A DNA stretch of 64,000 nt from Cognatazoarcus halotolerans (GTDB lineage: Bacteria > Pseudomonadota > Gammaproteobacteria > Burkholderiales > Rhodocyclaceae), in the NCBI RefSeq assembly GCF_009800965.1, contig NZ_WUAF01000002.1, forward strand, positions 1 to 64,000, written 5' to 3'. Below the pieces are notes generated by a model, which searched no databases, was not told where the DNA came from, and saw nothing but the letters and a program-made list of their open reading frames with translations. The position numbers and the translations under genes were made by a program. Numbering within the stretch: position 1 is the first letter of the stretch; each line of letters begins with the position of its first letter. Of the stretch, positions 1 to 8,585 are shown piece after piece.

Positions 1-2
1 CG

Positions 3-3000
3 AATTTCAATGGCCCGGTCTCGTTCGACTACACGGTCACCGACGGCACGACGCCGGTGACGGCGACGGTGGATGTGACCGTGACCGCGGTGAACGATGT
101 GCCCGTAGCCACGGACGATACCCTGGCCGCAGTCGAAGACACCCCGCTGACCGGTACCCTCGCGGCGAACGACACGCCGAGTGGAGACGGCGGCAACGTC
201 TGGGCGCTGGCCTCGGGTCCTGCCAACGGCAGCGTCACGGTGAATCCGGACGGCACGTTCAGCTACACCCCGGACGCCAACTACAACGGTCCGGACAGCT
301 TCACCTACACGATCACCGATGCGGATGGCGATGTGAGCACCGCCACCGCGACGATCAACGTCGCGCCGGTAAACGACGTCCCTGTCGCGGCCGACGACAC
401 GCTGGCGGCGGTCGAAGACACGCCGCTGACCGGCACCCTCGCCGCGAACGACACGCCGTCGGGTGACGGCGGCAACGTCTGGGCGCTGGCGAGTGGTCCG
501 GCCAATGGCAGTGTCACGGTCAATGCCGACGGCACGTTCAGCTACACGCCCGATGCCAACTACAACGGCCCGGACAGCTTCACGTACACGATCACCGATG
601 CGGATGGCGATGTGAGCACGGCTACCGCAACGATCAACGTCGCGCCGGTAAACGACGTCCCTGTCGCGGCCGACGACGTGCTCGCCGCAGTCGAAGACAC
701 CCCGCTCTCGGGCACTCTCGCGGCCAATGACACCCCAAGTGGTGACGGTGGCAACGTCTGGGCACTGGCTTCGGGCCCGGCCAACGGCAGCGTCACGGTG
801 AATCCGGACGGCACGTTCAGCTACACGCCGAACACCAACTACAACGGTCCGGACAGCTTCACCTACACGATCACCGATGCGGACGGCGATGTGAGCACCG
901 CCACCGCGACGATCAACGTCGCGCCGGTAAACGACGTCCCTGTCGCGGCCGACGACACGCTGGCGGCAGTCGAAGACACGCCGCTGACCGGCACCCTCGC
1001 CGCGAACGACACCCCGAGTGGTGACGGCGGCAACGTCTGGGCACTGGCGAGCGGCCCGGCCAATGGCAGCGTCACGGTCAATGCCGACGGCACGTTCAGC
1101 TACACGCCCGATGCCAACTACAACGGCCCGGACAGCTTCACGTACACGATCACCGATGCGGACGGCGATGTGAGCACCGCCACCGCGACGATCAACGTCG
1201 CACCGACGAGCGACGCCCCGATCGCCCAGGACGACGTGGCGACGACGGCCGAAGACACGCCGGTGATCATCGACGTGCTGGGCAACGACAGCGATCCGGA
1301 CGGCGACACGCTGACGATCACCGAAATCGGAGGTCAGCCGATCGGCGTGGGTAACCCGGTGACGATTCCGGAAGGCTCGGTAGCGCTGAACCCGGACGGT
1401 ACGCTGACCTTCACGCCGAACCCGAATTTCAATGGCCCGGTCTCGTTCGACTACACGGTCACCGACGGCACGACGCCGGTGACGGCGACGGTGGATGTGA
1501 CCGTGACCGCGGTGAACGATGTGCCGCTTGCGGCCGACGACGTGCTCGCCGCGGTCGAAGACACTCCGCTCTCGGGCAGCCTCGCGACCAATGACACCCC
1601 GAGTGGTGACGGTGGCAACGTCTGGGCGCTGGCGAGCGGCCCTGCCAACGGCAGCGTCACGGTGAATCCGGACGGCACGTTCAGCTACACGCCGAACGCC
1701 AACTACAACGGCCCGGACAGCTTCACCTACACGATCACCGATGCGGATGGCGATGTGAGTACCGCCACCGCGACGATCAACGTCGCGCCGGTAAACGACG
1801 TCCCTGTCGCGGCCGACGACACCCTGGCAGCGTTCGAAGACACGCCGCTGACCGGCACCCTCGCGGCGAACGACACCCCGAGTGGTGACGGCGGCAACGT
1901 CTGGGCGCTGGCTTCGGGCCCGGCCAACGGCAGCGTCACGGTCAATGCCGACGGCACGTTCAGCTACACGCCGAACGCCAACTACAACGGCCCGGACAGC
2001 TTCACGTACACGATCACCGATGCGGATGGCGATGTGAGTACCGCCACCGCGACGATCAACGTCGCGCCGGTCAGCGATGGTCAGCCAGTCGCTGTCAATG
2101 ATGCTTTCACGACAACGCTTGGGACGCCCATCATCATTACGGCTGGCCAGCTTCTATCGAATGACTCTTTACCGGACCATGCAAAAATCACCGCGCTGAC
2201 TCCACCTTCGAGCGGAACGCTGGTGGATAACGGAAACGGCACCTGGACCTATACGCCGGCATCGACTGGACTGGCAAATTTCACTTACACGCTGACCGAC
2301 GACGATGGGCAGACCAGCACGGCGAACGTGGGTGTCACGGTTTTCGCTCCACGGGATGATCTGGCGACCGTCAACGAGAGTGCGCTGCCGGATGGCACGG
2401 GTGGTGGTACGCGTTATGCAAGCGGAAATCTTCTTGCGAACGACGGAGGCGGCACATCGATCAGCAATATCAACGGCATCACCGATGGCAGTGCGGGTGA
2501 TACCGATAGCCGCGCTGGATACATTGGCGTGACGACTTCGCTCGGAAAGTTGATTGTCGACGTTGCGGGGGCTGGCGTGGGTGATTACAGCTATACGCTG
2601 AACGCCGCCGCGGACAACAGTGCGCCTGCCAACGACCTCGGGGTTACTGAAGTCTTCAACTACACTTCCAACCTGACTTCGGCCGCGTTGCGAGTCAATG
2701 TTGTTGACGATGCCCCGCTGGCAAGCGAACGGGTGGTCAACGTCGTTGAAGGAGCGGTGCCCGACTACAATCTCGTGCTCGTGCTCGACGTTTCCGGGAG
2801 CATGACTACGGCAAGTGCGGGCGGCGAGGTCCGGGAGATCAATGCGGATGGCAGCGTGTCGATCACGACCCGGCTTGATCTGGCAAAGCAGGCAATGATC
2901 GAACTGGTCGAGGCCTATTTCAACCAAGGGCAGAACGTCTCCATAAAGCTGATCGAATTCTCCAGTTCCGCCACCATCCTCAATGGCAACGTCGCCTTTA

Positions 3001-5351
3001 CCGACAAGGAAGCGGCGATCGCTGCGATCAACGGTATGACCGGTTCGGGCGGGACGAACTACGAGGCGGCACTGACTTCGACGCAGGCGGCCTTCGGTAC
3101 GATCGATCCGTCGGTGGAAAATCTCGTCTATTTCATATCGGACGGCGTGCCTTCGGTGGGGAACATCACGGATCCGGTGGGTGCATCGGGATACGATGCC
3201 TTTATCGCCGGCAACAACATCAAATCGTATGGCGTGGGGATCGGAACCGGTATCGCCGACACGACCTTCCTCGATGACATCCATAACGTGGATGCCGATC
3301 TCAGCGGAGCAGAGGATTCGGCGATCATCGTTCCCGATCTGAACCAGCTGGCGGATACGCTGCTATCCACCGTGCCGGTCGTCGTCGGAGGGAATCTTGT
3401 TGCCACCGGGTCGGTCGGCAGCGTGCTCGGCGCGGACGGCGGCAGCGTGCAAACCATTGTCGTGCAGCTGGACAGCAACGGGGATGGTTCGCCTGACCAG
3501 AATGTGACCTTCTCATACAATGAGACCACCGGGCAGATCACGCACACCGCGGGATTCCTGCCCGCTGTTCCAGCAGGTGATCTGCTGACGCTGGATGCGA
3601 GCAAGGGTTTCAACTTCGGAACGCTCACCTTCAATTTCTCTACCGGCGATTACACCTATTTCACCGGAGGCGCTGCGTCGCAGGGTGACAGTTTCGATGT
3701 GGTATTCGTGGCACGGGACGGTGACGGGGATACTACCGATCCGACTCGGGTAAGCTTCAATGTCGTCGACGGCAAGCCTGTCGCGAACGACGATTTCGAT
3801 ACCCTGTTTGCCAACCACAGCGTGTTCCAGGGCAACGTCGTGAGTGGGGTCGGTACCGATGGCGGCCTCGCGCTCAATGCCGACTTGCTGGAGTTTTCGT
3901 CGCAGGGCCGGGGTGTGGACCAGGCTCCGGACGATGCGCGTGTAAGTTCGATCACCTTCTTGGGGCAGTCCTACGACCTGACCGTGGATTCGAGCGGCAG
4001 CGGGGCCGGATACAGCTACACCATCAGTGGCGGGCAGTTGGTGTGGACGCACGATTCCGATGGCAGCAGCCTGGTCTTCAATCGCGATGGCTACTACGAG
4101 TATCACCCCGCAACGGACGATCTTCCGTCGCATCTGAGCGGTACCCCGGTGACCGTGAATTTCACTGGAGCCAATCAGGCGGCTACCAGCCTGACGGTCG
4201 GCGGAATCACGCTTACCGGGATGGCACGCGATACCAATACCGAGGATGCAGGAGTTCGCCGCACCTCGAGCGGTGGGGCAGGGGTGTCTTCTGGCGCAAG
4301 CAGTCAGCGTATCGACAGTCTCGAGACGCTCGTATTGACGTTCAGTCGGACCTTGTATCCCTACGGCGTGAACAACATCGTCATCGACCCGACCGACAGC
4401 AACACCTATAGCAATCTGTCGTACAACACCTCGGGAACCGTCTATGCGCTGACTTACTCGGTCTATCACATCGACGGAAGCCTGCTGGGTCAGTTCTATA
4501 GTTACTCGGAAAATCCCGTGGCGCTGCCGCCCGAGTACAGCAATGTCGGGCGTATCGAGATCTCGGCGAGCAGTGGTGCCTATTCGGCAATCAGCAGTGT
4601 GACTTATGAGCCGGTCTTGCTGGATACGGGGGCGACGCCGATCGCACCGATTGAAATCGGCTACACCCTGACCGATACCGACGGCGACAGCTCGAGTGCA
4701 ACGCTTACCCTGCAGACGATCGACAACACCATCGTGGGTGGCGACGGCGCGGATACACTGAACGGGACCGGGGGCAACGACCGGCTCGTTGGCCTTGCCG
4801 GAAACGATACCTTGAATGGTGGCGCTGGCAACGACATCCTCGAGGGCGGTGACGGTAACGATCATCTCTCCGGCGGCAGCGGCATGGATCATCTGGCCGG
4901 CGGCAGCGGCGCCGACGTGCTTGACGGAGGGGCGGGAGATGACGTGCTCGCCGGTGGGGCCGGTGCGGATCTGCTGACGGGTGGTCTGGGCTCGGACGTG
5001 TTCGAATGGTCGCTTGCGGACCGTGGCACGACTGGCTCGCCGTCTATGGATCACATTACCGACTTCAACATGGCAGCCGGTGGCGACCAGCTTGACCTGC
5101 GTGATCTGCTGCAGGGCGAGTTCCAGGGTACGGATGGAGGCAACCTGCTGAACTATCTGCACTTCGAGTCGAGCGCGGGCGGCACCGTTGTCCACGTGAG
5201 CAGCAGTGGCGGTTTCAATGGCGGCTACACACCGGGGCGCGAGGATGTTTCGATCACGCTCGATGGAGTCGATCTGTTCGCGGGTGGCTTGAGCTCGGAC
5301 CAGCAGGTGATTCAGGATCTGCTTTCCAAGGGCAAGCTGATAACCGACTGA
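3..5351 (+). CDS. Giant RTX/type I-secreted repeat adhesin, 3' part (5' end outside window)
   Basis: The frame is open from the first bases of the window, so the true start lies upstream; the first in-window start-like codon (GTG at 57) is inside a repeat. In order the visible protein has six near-identical 93-aa Ig/cadherin-like repeats with one 102-aa variant between the fourth and fifth (93-2072), a linker, a von Willebrand A domain (about 2763-3390) with an intact MIDAS DVSGS at 2787-2801, a 1.3-kb unassigned region, glycine-rich RTX nonapeptides of the GGxGxDxL type (about 4735-5020) and a C-terminal type I secretion target region with an ITDFN motif. This is the architecture of LapA/LapF-type cell-surface adhesins exported by a type I system and held at the outer membrane. 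LapG, LapD and a TolC-like channel follow at 5.8-10.4 kb. The N-terminal retention module and LapG cleavage site would lie upstream and cannot be checked. Confidence 0.95.
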   Translation, partial: NFNGPVSFDYTVTDGTTPVTATVDVTVTAVNDVPVATDDTLAAVEDTPLTGTLAANDTPSGDGGNVWALASGPANGSVTVNPDGTFSYTPDANYNGPDSFTYTITDADGDVSTATATINVAPVNDVPVAADDTLAAVEDTPLTGTLAANDTPSGDGGNVWALASGPANGSVTVNADGTFSYTPDANYNGPDSFTYTITDADGDVSTATATINVAPVNDVPVAADDVLAAVEDTPLSGTLAANDTPSGDGGNVWALASGPANGSVTVNPDGTFSYTPNTNYNGPDSFTYTITDADGDVSTATATINVAPVNDVPVAADDTLAAVEDTPLTGTLAANDTPSGDGGNVWALASGPANGSVTVNADGTFSYTPDANYNGPDSFTYTITDADGDVSTATATINVAPTSDAPIAQDDVATTAEDTPVIIDVLGNDSDPDGDTLTITEIGGQPIGVGNPVTIPEGSVALNPDGTLTFTPNPNFNGPVSFDYTVTDGTTPVTATVDVTVTAVNDVPLAADDVLAAVEDTPLSGSLATNDTPSGDGGNVWALASGPANGSVTVNPDGTFSYTPNANYNGPDSFTYTITDADGDVSTATATINVAPVNDVPVAADDTLAAFEDTPLTGTLAANDTPSGDGGNVWALASGPANGSVTVNADGTFSYTPNANYNGPDSFTYTITDADGDVSTATATINVAPVSDGQPVAVNDAFTTTLGTPIIITAGQLLSNDSLPDHAKITALTPPSSGTLVDNGNGTWTYTPASTGLANFTYTLTDDDGQTSTANVGVTVFAPRDDLATVNESALPDGTGGGTRYASGNLLANDGGGTSISNINGITDGSAGDTDSRAGYIGVTTSLGKLIVDVAGAGVGDYSYTLNAAADNSAPANDLGVTEVFNYTSNLTSAALRVNVVDDAPLASERVVNVVEGAVPDYNLVLVLDVSGSMTTASAGGEVREINADGSVSITTRLDLAKQAMIELVEAYFNQGQNVSIKLIEFSSSATILNGNVAFTDKEAAIAAINGMTGSGGTNYEAALTSTQAAFGTIDPSVENLVYFISDGVPSVGNITDPVGASGYDAFIAGNNIKSYGVGIGTGIADTTFLDDIHNVDADLSGAEDSAIIVPDLNQLADTLLSTVPVVVGGNLVATGSVGSVLGADGGSVQTIVVQLDSNGDGSPDQNVTFSYNETTGQITHTAGFLPAVPAGDLLTLDASKGFNFGTLTFNFSTGDYTYFTGGAASQGDSFDVVFVARDGDGDTTDPTRVSFNVVDGKPVANDDFDTLFANHSVFQGNVVSGVGTDGGLALNADLLEFSSQGRGVDQAPDDARVSSITFLGQSYDLTVDSSGSGAGYSYTISGGQLVWTHDSDGSSLVFNRDGYYEYHPATDDLPSHLSGTPVTVNFTGANQAATSLTVGGITLTGMARDTNTEDAGVRRTSSGGAGVSSGASSQRIDSLETLVLTFSRTLYPYGVNNIVIDPTDSNTYSNLSYNTSGTVYALTYSVYHIDGSLLGQFYSYSENPVALPPEYSNVGRIEISASSGAYSAISSVTYEPVLLDTGATPIAPIEIGYTLTDTDGDSSSATLTLQTIDNTIVGGDGADTLNGTGGNDRLVGLAGNDTLNGGAGNDILEGGDGNDHLSGGSGMDHLAGGSGADVLDGGAGDDVLAGGAGADLLTGGLGSDVFEWSLADRGTTGSPSMDHITDFNMAAGGDQLDLRDLLQGEFQGTDGGNLLNYLHFESSAGGTVVHVSSSGGFNGGYTPGREDVSITLDGVDLFAGGLSSDQQVIQDLLSKGKLITD
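93..2072 (+). repeat. Tandem 279-bp coding repeats of the adhesin with one 306-bp variant
   Basis: Full 279-bp units lie at 93-371, 372-650, 651-929, 930-1208, 1515-1793 and 1794-2072. A different 306-bp unit sits at 1209-1514. The first ~100 bases of the window repeat 1423-1523 almost exactly, so the 306-bp variant recurs upstream and the array has a higher-order pattern. Units differ by only scattered synonymous or conservative changes (VAADDTL/VATDDTL, NPDG/NADG, DANYN/NTNYN). This fits recent duplication or gene conversion and makes copy number prone to change and to misassembly. Confidence 0.93.
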
Positions 5352-5359
5352 TGACGGCG

Positions 5360-5383
5360 GGGGGCTCGCCATGGCCCCCTTCC
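5360..5383 (+). terminator. GC-rich hairpin just after the adhesin stop
   Basis: A six-base-pair stem (GGGGGC at 5360-5365 with GCCCCC at 5374-5379) with an 8-nt loop is followed only by TT and CCC. It lies between the adhesin stop and the next gene's ribosome-binding site. The poor T-tract suggests attenuation or 3' mRNA protection rather than full termination. Confidence 0.4.
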
Positions 5384-5396
5384 CGGGAGAACGAAG

Positions 5397-5720
5397 ATGC
5401 CCTTTGTCGCTCGCGACTCGAACGGCCGAATCACGGCGGTCAGTCTTGCCGCTGCGCCAGGTTACGAAGTTTGTGAGGTCGACGATCCTTCGCTGGTTGC
5501 CTTTCTGCGTGGCCTGCAGGGGATCGGGGGGGGCTTCGAGCAGTCAGACATCCGCCTGGTCCGGGTGCTCGAGGATCTGATCGATCTGCTCATCGCGCGC
5601 GATGTGGTCAGATTCACGGACTTTCCCGATGCCGCTCAGGAAAAACTTCTCGAGCGCCGCAGCATGCGCCACGTTATCGGCGCCCTCAATCTATTGGACG
5701 GCAGCGACGAAGTCTTCTGA
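5397..5720 (+). CDS. Small conserved protein next to the adhesin
   Basis: 107 aa, acidic, no signal peptide or membrane segment. The N-terminus (MPFVARDSNGRITAVS) and central helix (VRVLEDLIDLLIARDVVRFTDFPDAAQEKLLERRS) recall a family of about 110-aa proteins found in many Proteobacteria and often mislabelled tryptophan synthase beta-like; that identification is from memory. It starts 45 nt after the adhesin stop on the same strand, with gggaga before the ATG, so it may share a transcript. I see no catalytic motif and assign no function. Its position between adhesin and lapD may mean a link to adhesin regulation, which is only inference. Confidence 0.75.
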   Translation: MPFVARDSNGRITAVSLAAAPGYEVCEVDDPSLVAFLRGLQGIGGGFEQSDIRLVRVLEDLIDLLIARDVVRFTDFPDAAQEKLLERRSMRHVIGALNLLDGSDEVF

Positions 5721-5783
5721 TCGAGTGGGCCGCAAGCCGTGACTCGTCGTGCGATACGGCGAGCCTGTCGGCCGCCAAACGGC

Positions 5784-7691
5784 TCAGCTGATACCGGGTC
5801 CGGTCACGCCGTCCATGCCGAGCGAGATGAGGAGTTTGCCCTCGTCCGCAGACCCCACGCCTTCCGCGATCACTTCCATGCCCATCGCATGCGCGATTGT
5901 CGCCAGCCCCCGCAGGAAGGTCTGGCTGCCTGTGTTGAGCGCTACGCCTCGCGTGATCGTTCGGGCTATCTTCAGGTAGTCGAGACCGACCTCGCTCAGC
6001 TCTCCGATCTGCCCGACCCTTTGCCCGACGTGCTCGAGGCCGATCCTGCAGCCCAGCGGTTTCAGTTCAGCACAGAATCTGCGGAAAGCGTCAATGTGCG
6101 CATAGGCTGCGGTTTCCGGTAGATCGATCCAGAGCCGGGCTGCAATGTCGGGGAGGTCTGCAAGCTGCTTGGAGAATGCCGACAGGCTCGATGCGCTGCA
6201 CATCGACTCGGAAGACAGATTGATGCAAAGCGGCCGGGAATCCTTGCGCATGTGCGCAAGCGCCAGTTCCAGCACGACGAGATCTATCCGCTCGATCAGC
6301 CCGGCGCGGGCGGCCCAGCTCATGAACTCACCGGCGCACAGCCACTCTCCGTTACGCTCCAGTTGAAGGCGCACGGGCGCTTCATTGTGCAACAGCTGAC
6401 CCTTGGCGTTCAGCACCGGGAAAGCGTGCAAGGTCAGTCGGCGGGCGTCCAGAGCCGCACAGAGTCCTTCTCTCCAGCCGGCGAGATCGGTGATCGGATG
6501 AAGAATCGCATTCACCGCCTCGAGTACCGGATGGCCGCCTTGTTCGATGGCCTTTGACAAGGCCATGTCGGCATGGGACAGGAGCTGGGGCAAGGTGTTG
6601 CCGCGGCGATAACTGGCCAGGCCAATCGCGATCTGCAGTTCGGCGTTTCGCATGTATTCGCCGACTGCCAGATTCACGCTCTCGCTCAAGCGCAGGGGCA
6701 GATCGTCGCCCGGTCCGGCATCCGGCGCGAGTACCGCGAAATCGGAGCCGTTCAGGCGTCCGACCGCCCAGCCGTGCTGCGAATTGCCGAAATCGGTAAG
6801 CCCGCTGGCAAGCTTCTGCAACATGGCGTCCACGGTACTGCGGCCTAACTCGCGGTTCAGATCGGCGAGATCCGGCATGCGGATCATCGCCAGCAGTCCG
6901 CCGGCCGGGGCCTGTTCGCTTTCAAGCGCTTCGTCCACGATATTCAGGAAATGAGATCGATTGAGGACGCCGGTGACAGCATCGTGTTGGGTCTGCAGTC
7001 GCAGTGCCTCGAGTCTTGCGCTCTCTTCGGACAGCATGGTGCCGACCCGCGAGGAAAGCTGGTTCATGGCCGCGACGACCGTACGGAACTCCGTGGTGGT
7101 GGATTCCGGTGTGGTAATGAAGCGGCGTTCGCCAATCGCCTTGGCATGATCCACCACGCGGTCCAGTGGTGAAAGCAGCCGTTTCAGCAGGGCGGTGCCG
7201 AGGACGCCGCACAATGTTGCGCCAACCGCAAACCACGCGAGCAATTCAAGTGTCCCGTGCCAGAGGTTGCGATAGGCGAAGCTGCTGAGGCTCTTCAGGT
7301 GCAGGGTGCCGAACTGTCGCCAGCCATCCTGGATCTGAGCGCTTCCCTCGCTTACCTGGATCGGAGCCAAGGCCATGAACCAGGTCGGCGCGAGTGGTGA
7401 GACCGCCTTGCTTTCCCGAGCTGCAAGCAGCTTTCCGTCCGGGCCGACGACGCGGATGTACTCGTAGTGGCCCGCGTCGAACTGCGCGGCGAGAAGAAGG
7501 TCGACGGTGACCGGGTCTTTCGGCAATTGCGACATCGAGAGCGCCAGGGACGTCGCGTTGTCGACGTTCTTGATTCGCAGCTGCTCTTCCAGGTACTGAC
7601 GTGCCGATAAGGTGCCAAGCACCAGGCTACCGCTGAACGCCAGCAGTGTGACCACCGCGATTGCGATCCAGAGTTGTCTTATGAGGGACAT
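5784..7691 (-). CDS. lapD: LapD-like c-di-GMP receptor with degenerate GGDEF-EAL domains
   Basis: 635 aa inner-membrane protein. An N-terminal membrane segment (about 5-27), a periplasmic LapD/MoxY-type domain, a second membrane segment (about 147-169), a HAMP region, then GGDEF-like and EAL-like domains. The periplasmic domain has the GWRQ loop at 123-126, matching the tryptophan LapD uses to bind LapG. Both enzymatic signatures are broken: the GGDEF site reads LNGSDF, the EAL motif reads NEAPVRL, and the later metal-binding stretches are GLEHVG and KIART in place of DDFG and KID. It should therefore sense c-di-GMP, not make or degrade it. In known systems, c-di-GMP-bound LapD sequesters LapG and keeps the adhesin on the surface. 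It lies 28 nt after lapG in a two-gene leftward operon. Confidence 0.9.
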   Translation of the reverse strand: MSLIRQLWIAIAVVTLLAFSGSLVLGTLSARQYLEEQLRIKNVDNATSLALSMSQLPKDPVTVDLLLAAQFDAGHYEYIRVVGPDGKLLAARESKAVSPLAPTWFMALAPIQVSEGSAQIQDGWRQFGTLHLKSLSSFAYRNLWHGTLELLAWFAVGATLCGVLGTALLKRLLSPLDRVVDHAKAIGERRFITTPESTTTEFRTVVAAMNQLSSRVGTMLSEESARLEALRLQTQHDAVTGVLNRSHFLNIVDEALESEQAPAGGLLAMIRMPDLADLNRELGRSTVDAMLQKLASGLTDFGNSQHGWAVGRLNGSDFAVLAPDAGPGDDLPLRLSESVNLAVGEYMRNAELQIAIGLASYRRGNTLPQLLSHADMALSKAIEQGGHPVLEAVNAILHPITDLAGWREGLCAALDARRLTLHAFPVLNAKGQLLHNEAPVRLQLERNGEWLCAGEFMSWAARAGLIERIDLVVLELALAHMRKDSRPLCINLSSESMCSASSLSAFSKQLADLPDIAARLWIDLPETAAYAHIDAFRRFCAELKPLGCRIGLEHVGQRVGQIGELSEVGLDYLKIARTITRGVALNTGSQTFLRGLATIAHAMGMEVIAEGVGSADEGKLLISLGMDGVTGPGIS

Positions 7692-7719
7692 GATGCCTTC
7701 CTCGGGTCATTCATTCTGT

Positions 7720-8406
7720 TCATTCGATCCCTTCCTCACGCATCCTGTTCAGGACATCCCGCCAGCGCGAAAGGCGCTCCGTGGGGCTGGCGGCGGGAGT
7801 GTTGCCGCCGCCTACCCAGAGCCCCTGTGCGTTGAAGCTGAAGATCGGAAAGAGATCGGTCCGGGTCGCCGCCGGTCGAATCTCGGAAATCAGGTTGTCG
7901 AGGACGACGGGTTCGTCATTCGGTGTGGAATAGTAGCCGAGCACCATATGGGCCTGGGTCAGGCGGCTGTATGGCCCCCCGAGTTGTGCCCTGACATAGA
8001 TCAGCCGCATACGCTCCTCGGGAATGCCGAGAGCCTTGAGTGTGACGTATTTTGCAATACTGAAATCCTCACAGTCTCCGGCGCCGCGCCCCAGCGTCTC
8101 GAGTGGTGTCGCCCAATAGTCTGCTTCTCCCCATACTTCAACGTCATCGATGAAGCGCAGGCGCCGGTTGAAGAAGTCGTTGACCCGTTTCAGCTTCTGA
8201 TCATCCGGCTCAGTCTCCGCATCTCGAAGCATGGCTCGCCAAGCGCGTACTGCAGAGCTCCCGGCTTCGCCGTATCGGCTGGCCGCAATCGCCTGCAGAC
8301 GGTCGAACTGGGGGGCCGCAAGCGCGCCGCCAAGGAGCATGACGAGTGACAGCGCGAACGCGGCTGCGCTATTCTGTGCGGCGCTCTGAAACTGTCTCGA
8401 CTGCAT
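7720..8406 (-). CDS. lapG: LapG-like periplasmic cysteine protease (adhesin-releasing)
   Basis: 228 aa from the ATG at 8406. This start gives a clean signal peptide (hydrophobic 15-30, cleavage near ALA-APQF); the frame stays open to a TTG at 8496, but that would add a charged leader. It is a bacterial transglutaminase-like cysteine protease. The catalytic Cys112 lies in GDCEDF, His153 in QAHMVLGYY and Asp170 in VVLDN. LapG cleaves LapA-type adhesins near the N-terminus when not held by LapD. Calcium-binding acidic residues are present in the GDCED neighbourhood. It sits directly upstream of lapD and divergent from the outer-membrane channel gene. Confidence 0.9.
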   Translation of the reverse strand: MQSRQFQSAAQNSAAAFALSLVMLLGGALAAPQFDRLQAIAASRYGEAGSSAVRAWRAMLRDAETEPDDQKLKRVNDFFNRRLRFIDDVEVWGEADYWATPLETLGRGAGDCEDFSIAKYVTLKALGIPEERMRLIYVRAQLGGPYSRLTQAHMVLGYYSTPNDEPVVLDNLISEIRPAATRTDLFPIFSFNAQGLWVGGGNTPAASPTERLSRWRDVLNRMREEGIE

Positions 8407-8585
8407 TGAAGGAAAATGACGCCTGGAGCGATGTTGAGCAGTTTTTCTGGGGGCCTCAGTGAGATATTCCCGCCTGAATTTACAGTATTTGTCCAATCGA
8501 CATGCTGGGCTGGTTTAACATTCCGTCACTAAAATATTGCGGTTTCGATCACACCGTATCGGCCGGAAAGTTCAGGACTTGAGAT

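Noticed and set aside
93..2072. CRISPR-like tandem repeats
   Set aside because: Units are 279 or 306 bp with no short spacers and are in-frame coding repeats of an adhesin.
3513..5372. 619-codon open frame antisense to the adhesin
   Set aside because: Shadow of high-GC coding sequence: the plus strand has clear VWA, RTX and secretion domains, while this frame has no recognisable domain or start signal.
5784..7691. Active diguanylate cyclase/phosphodiesterase
   Set aside because: Both GGDEF and EAL signatures are degenerate and the protein has the LapD periplasmic loop and lapG neighbour.
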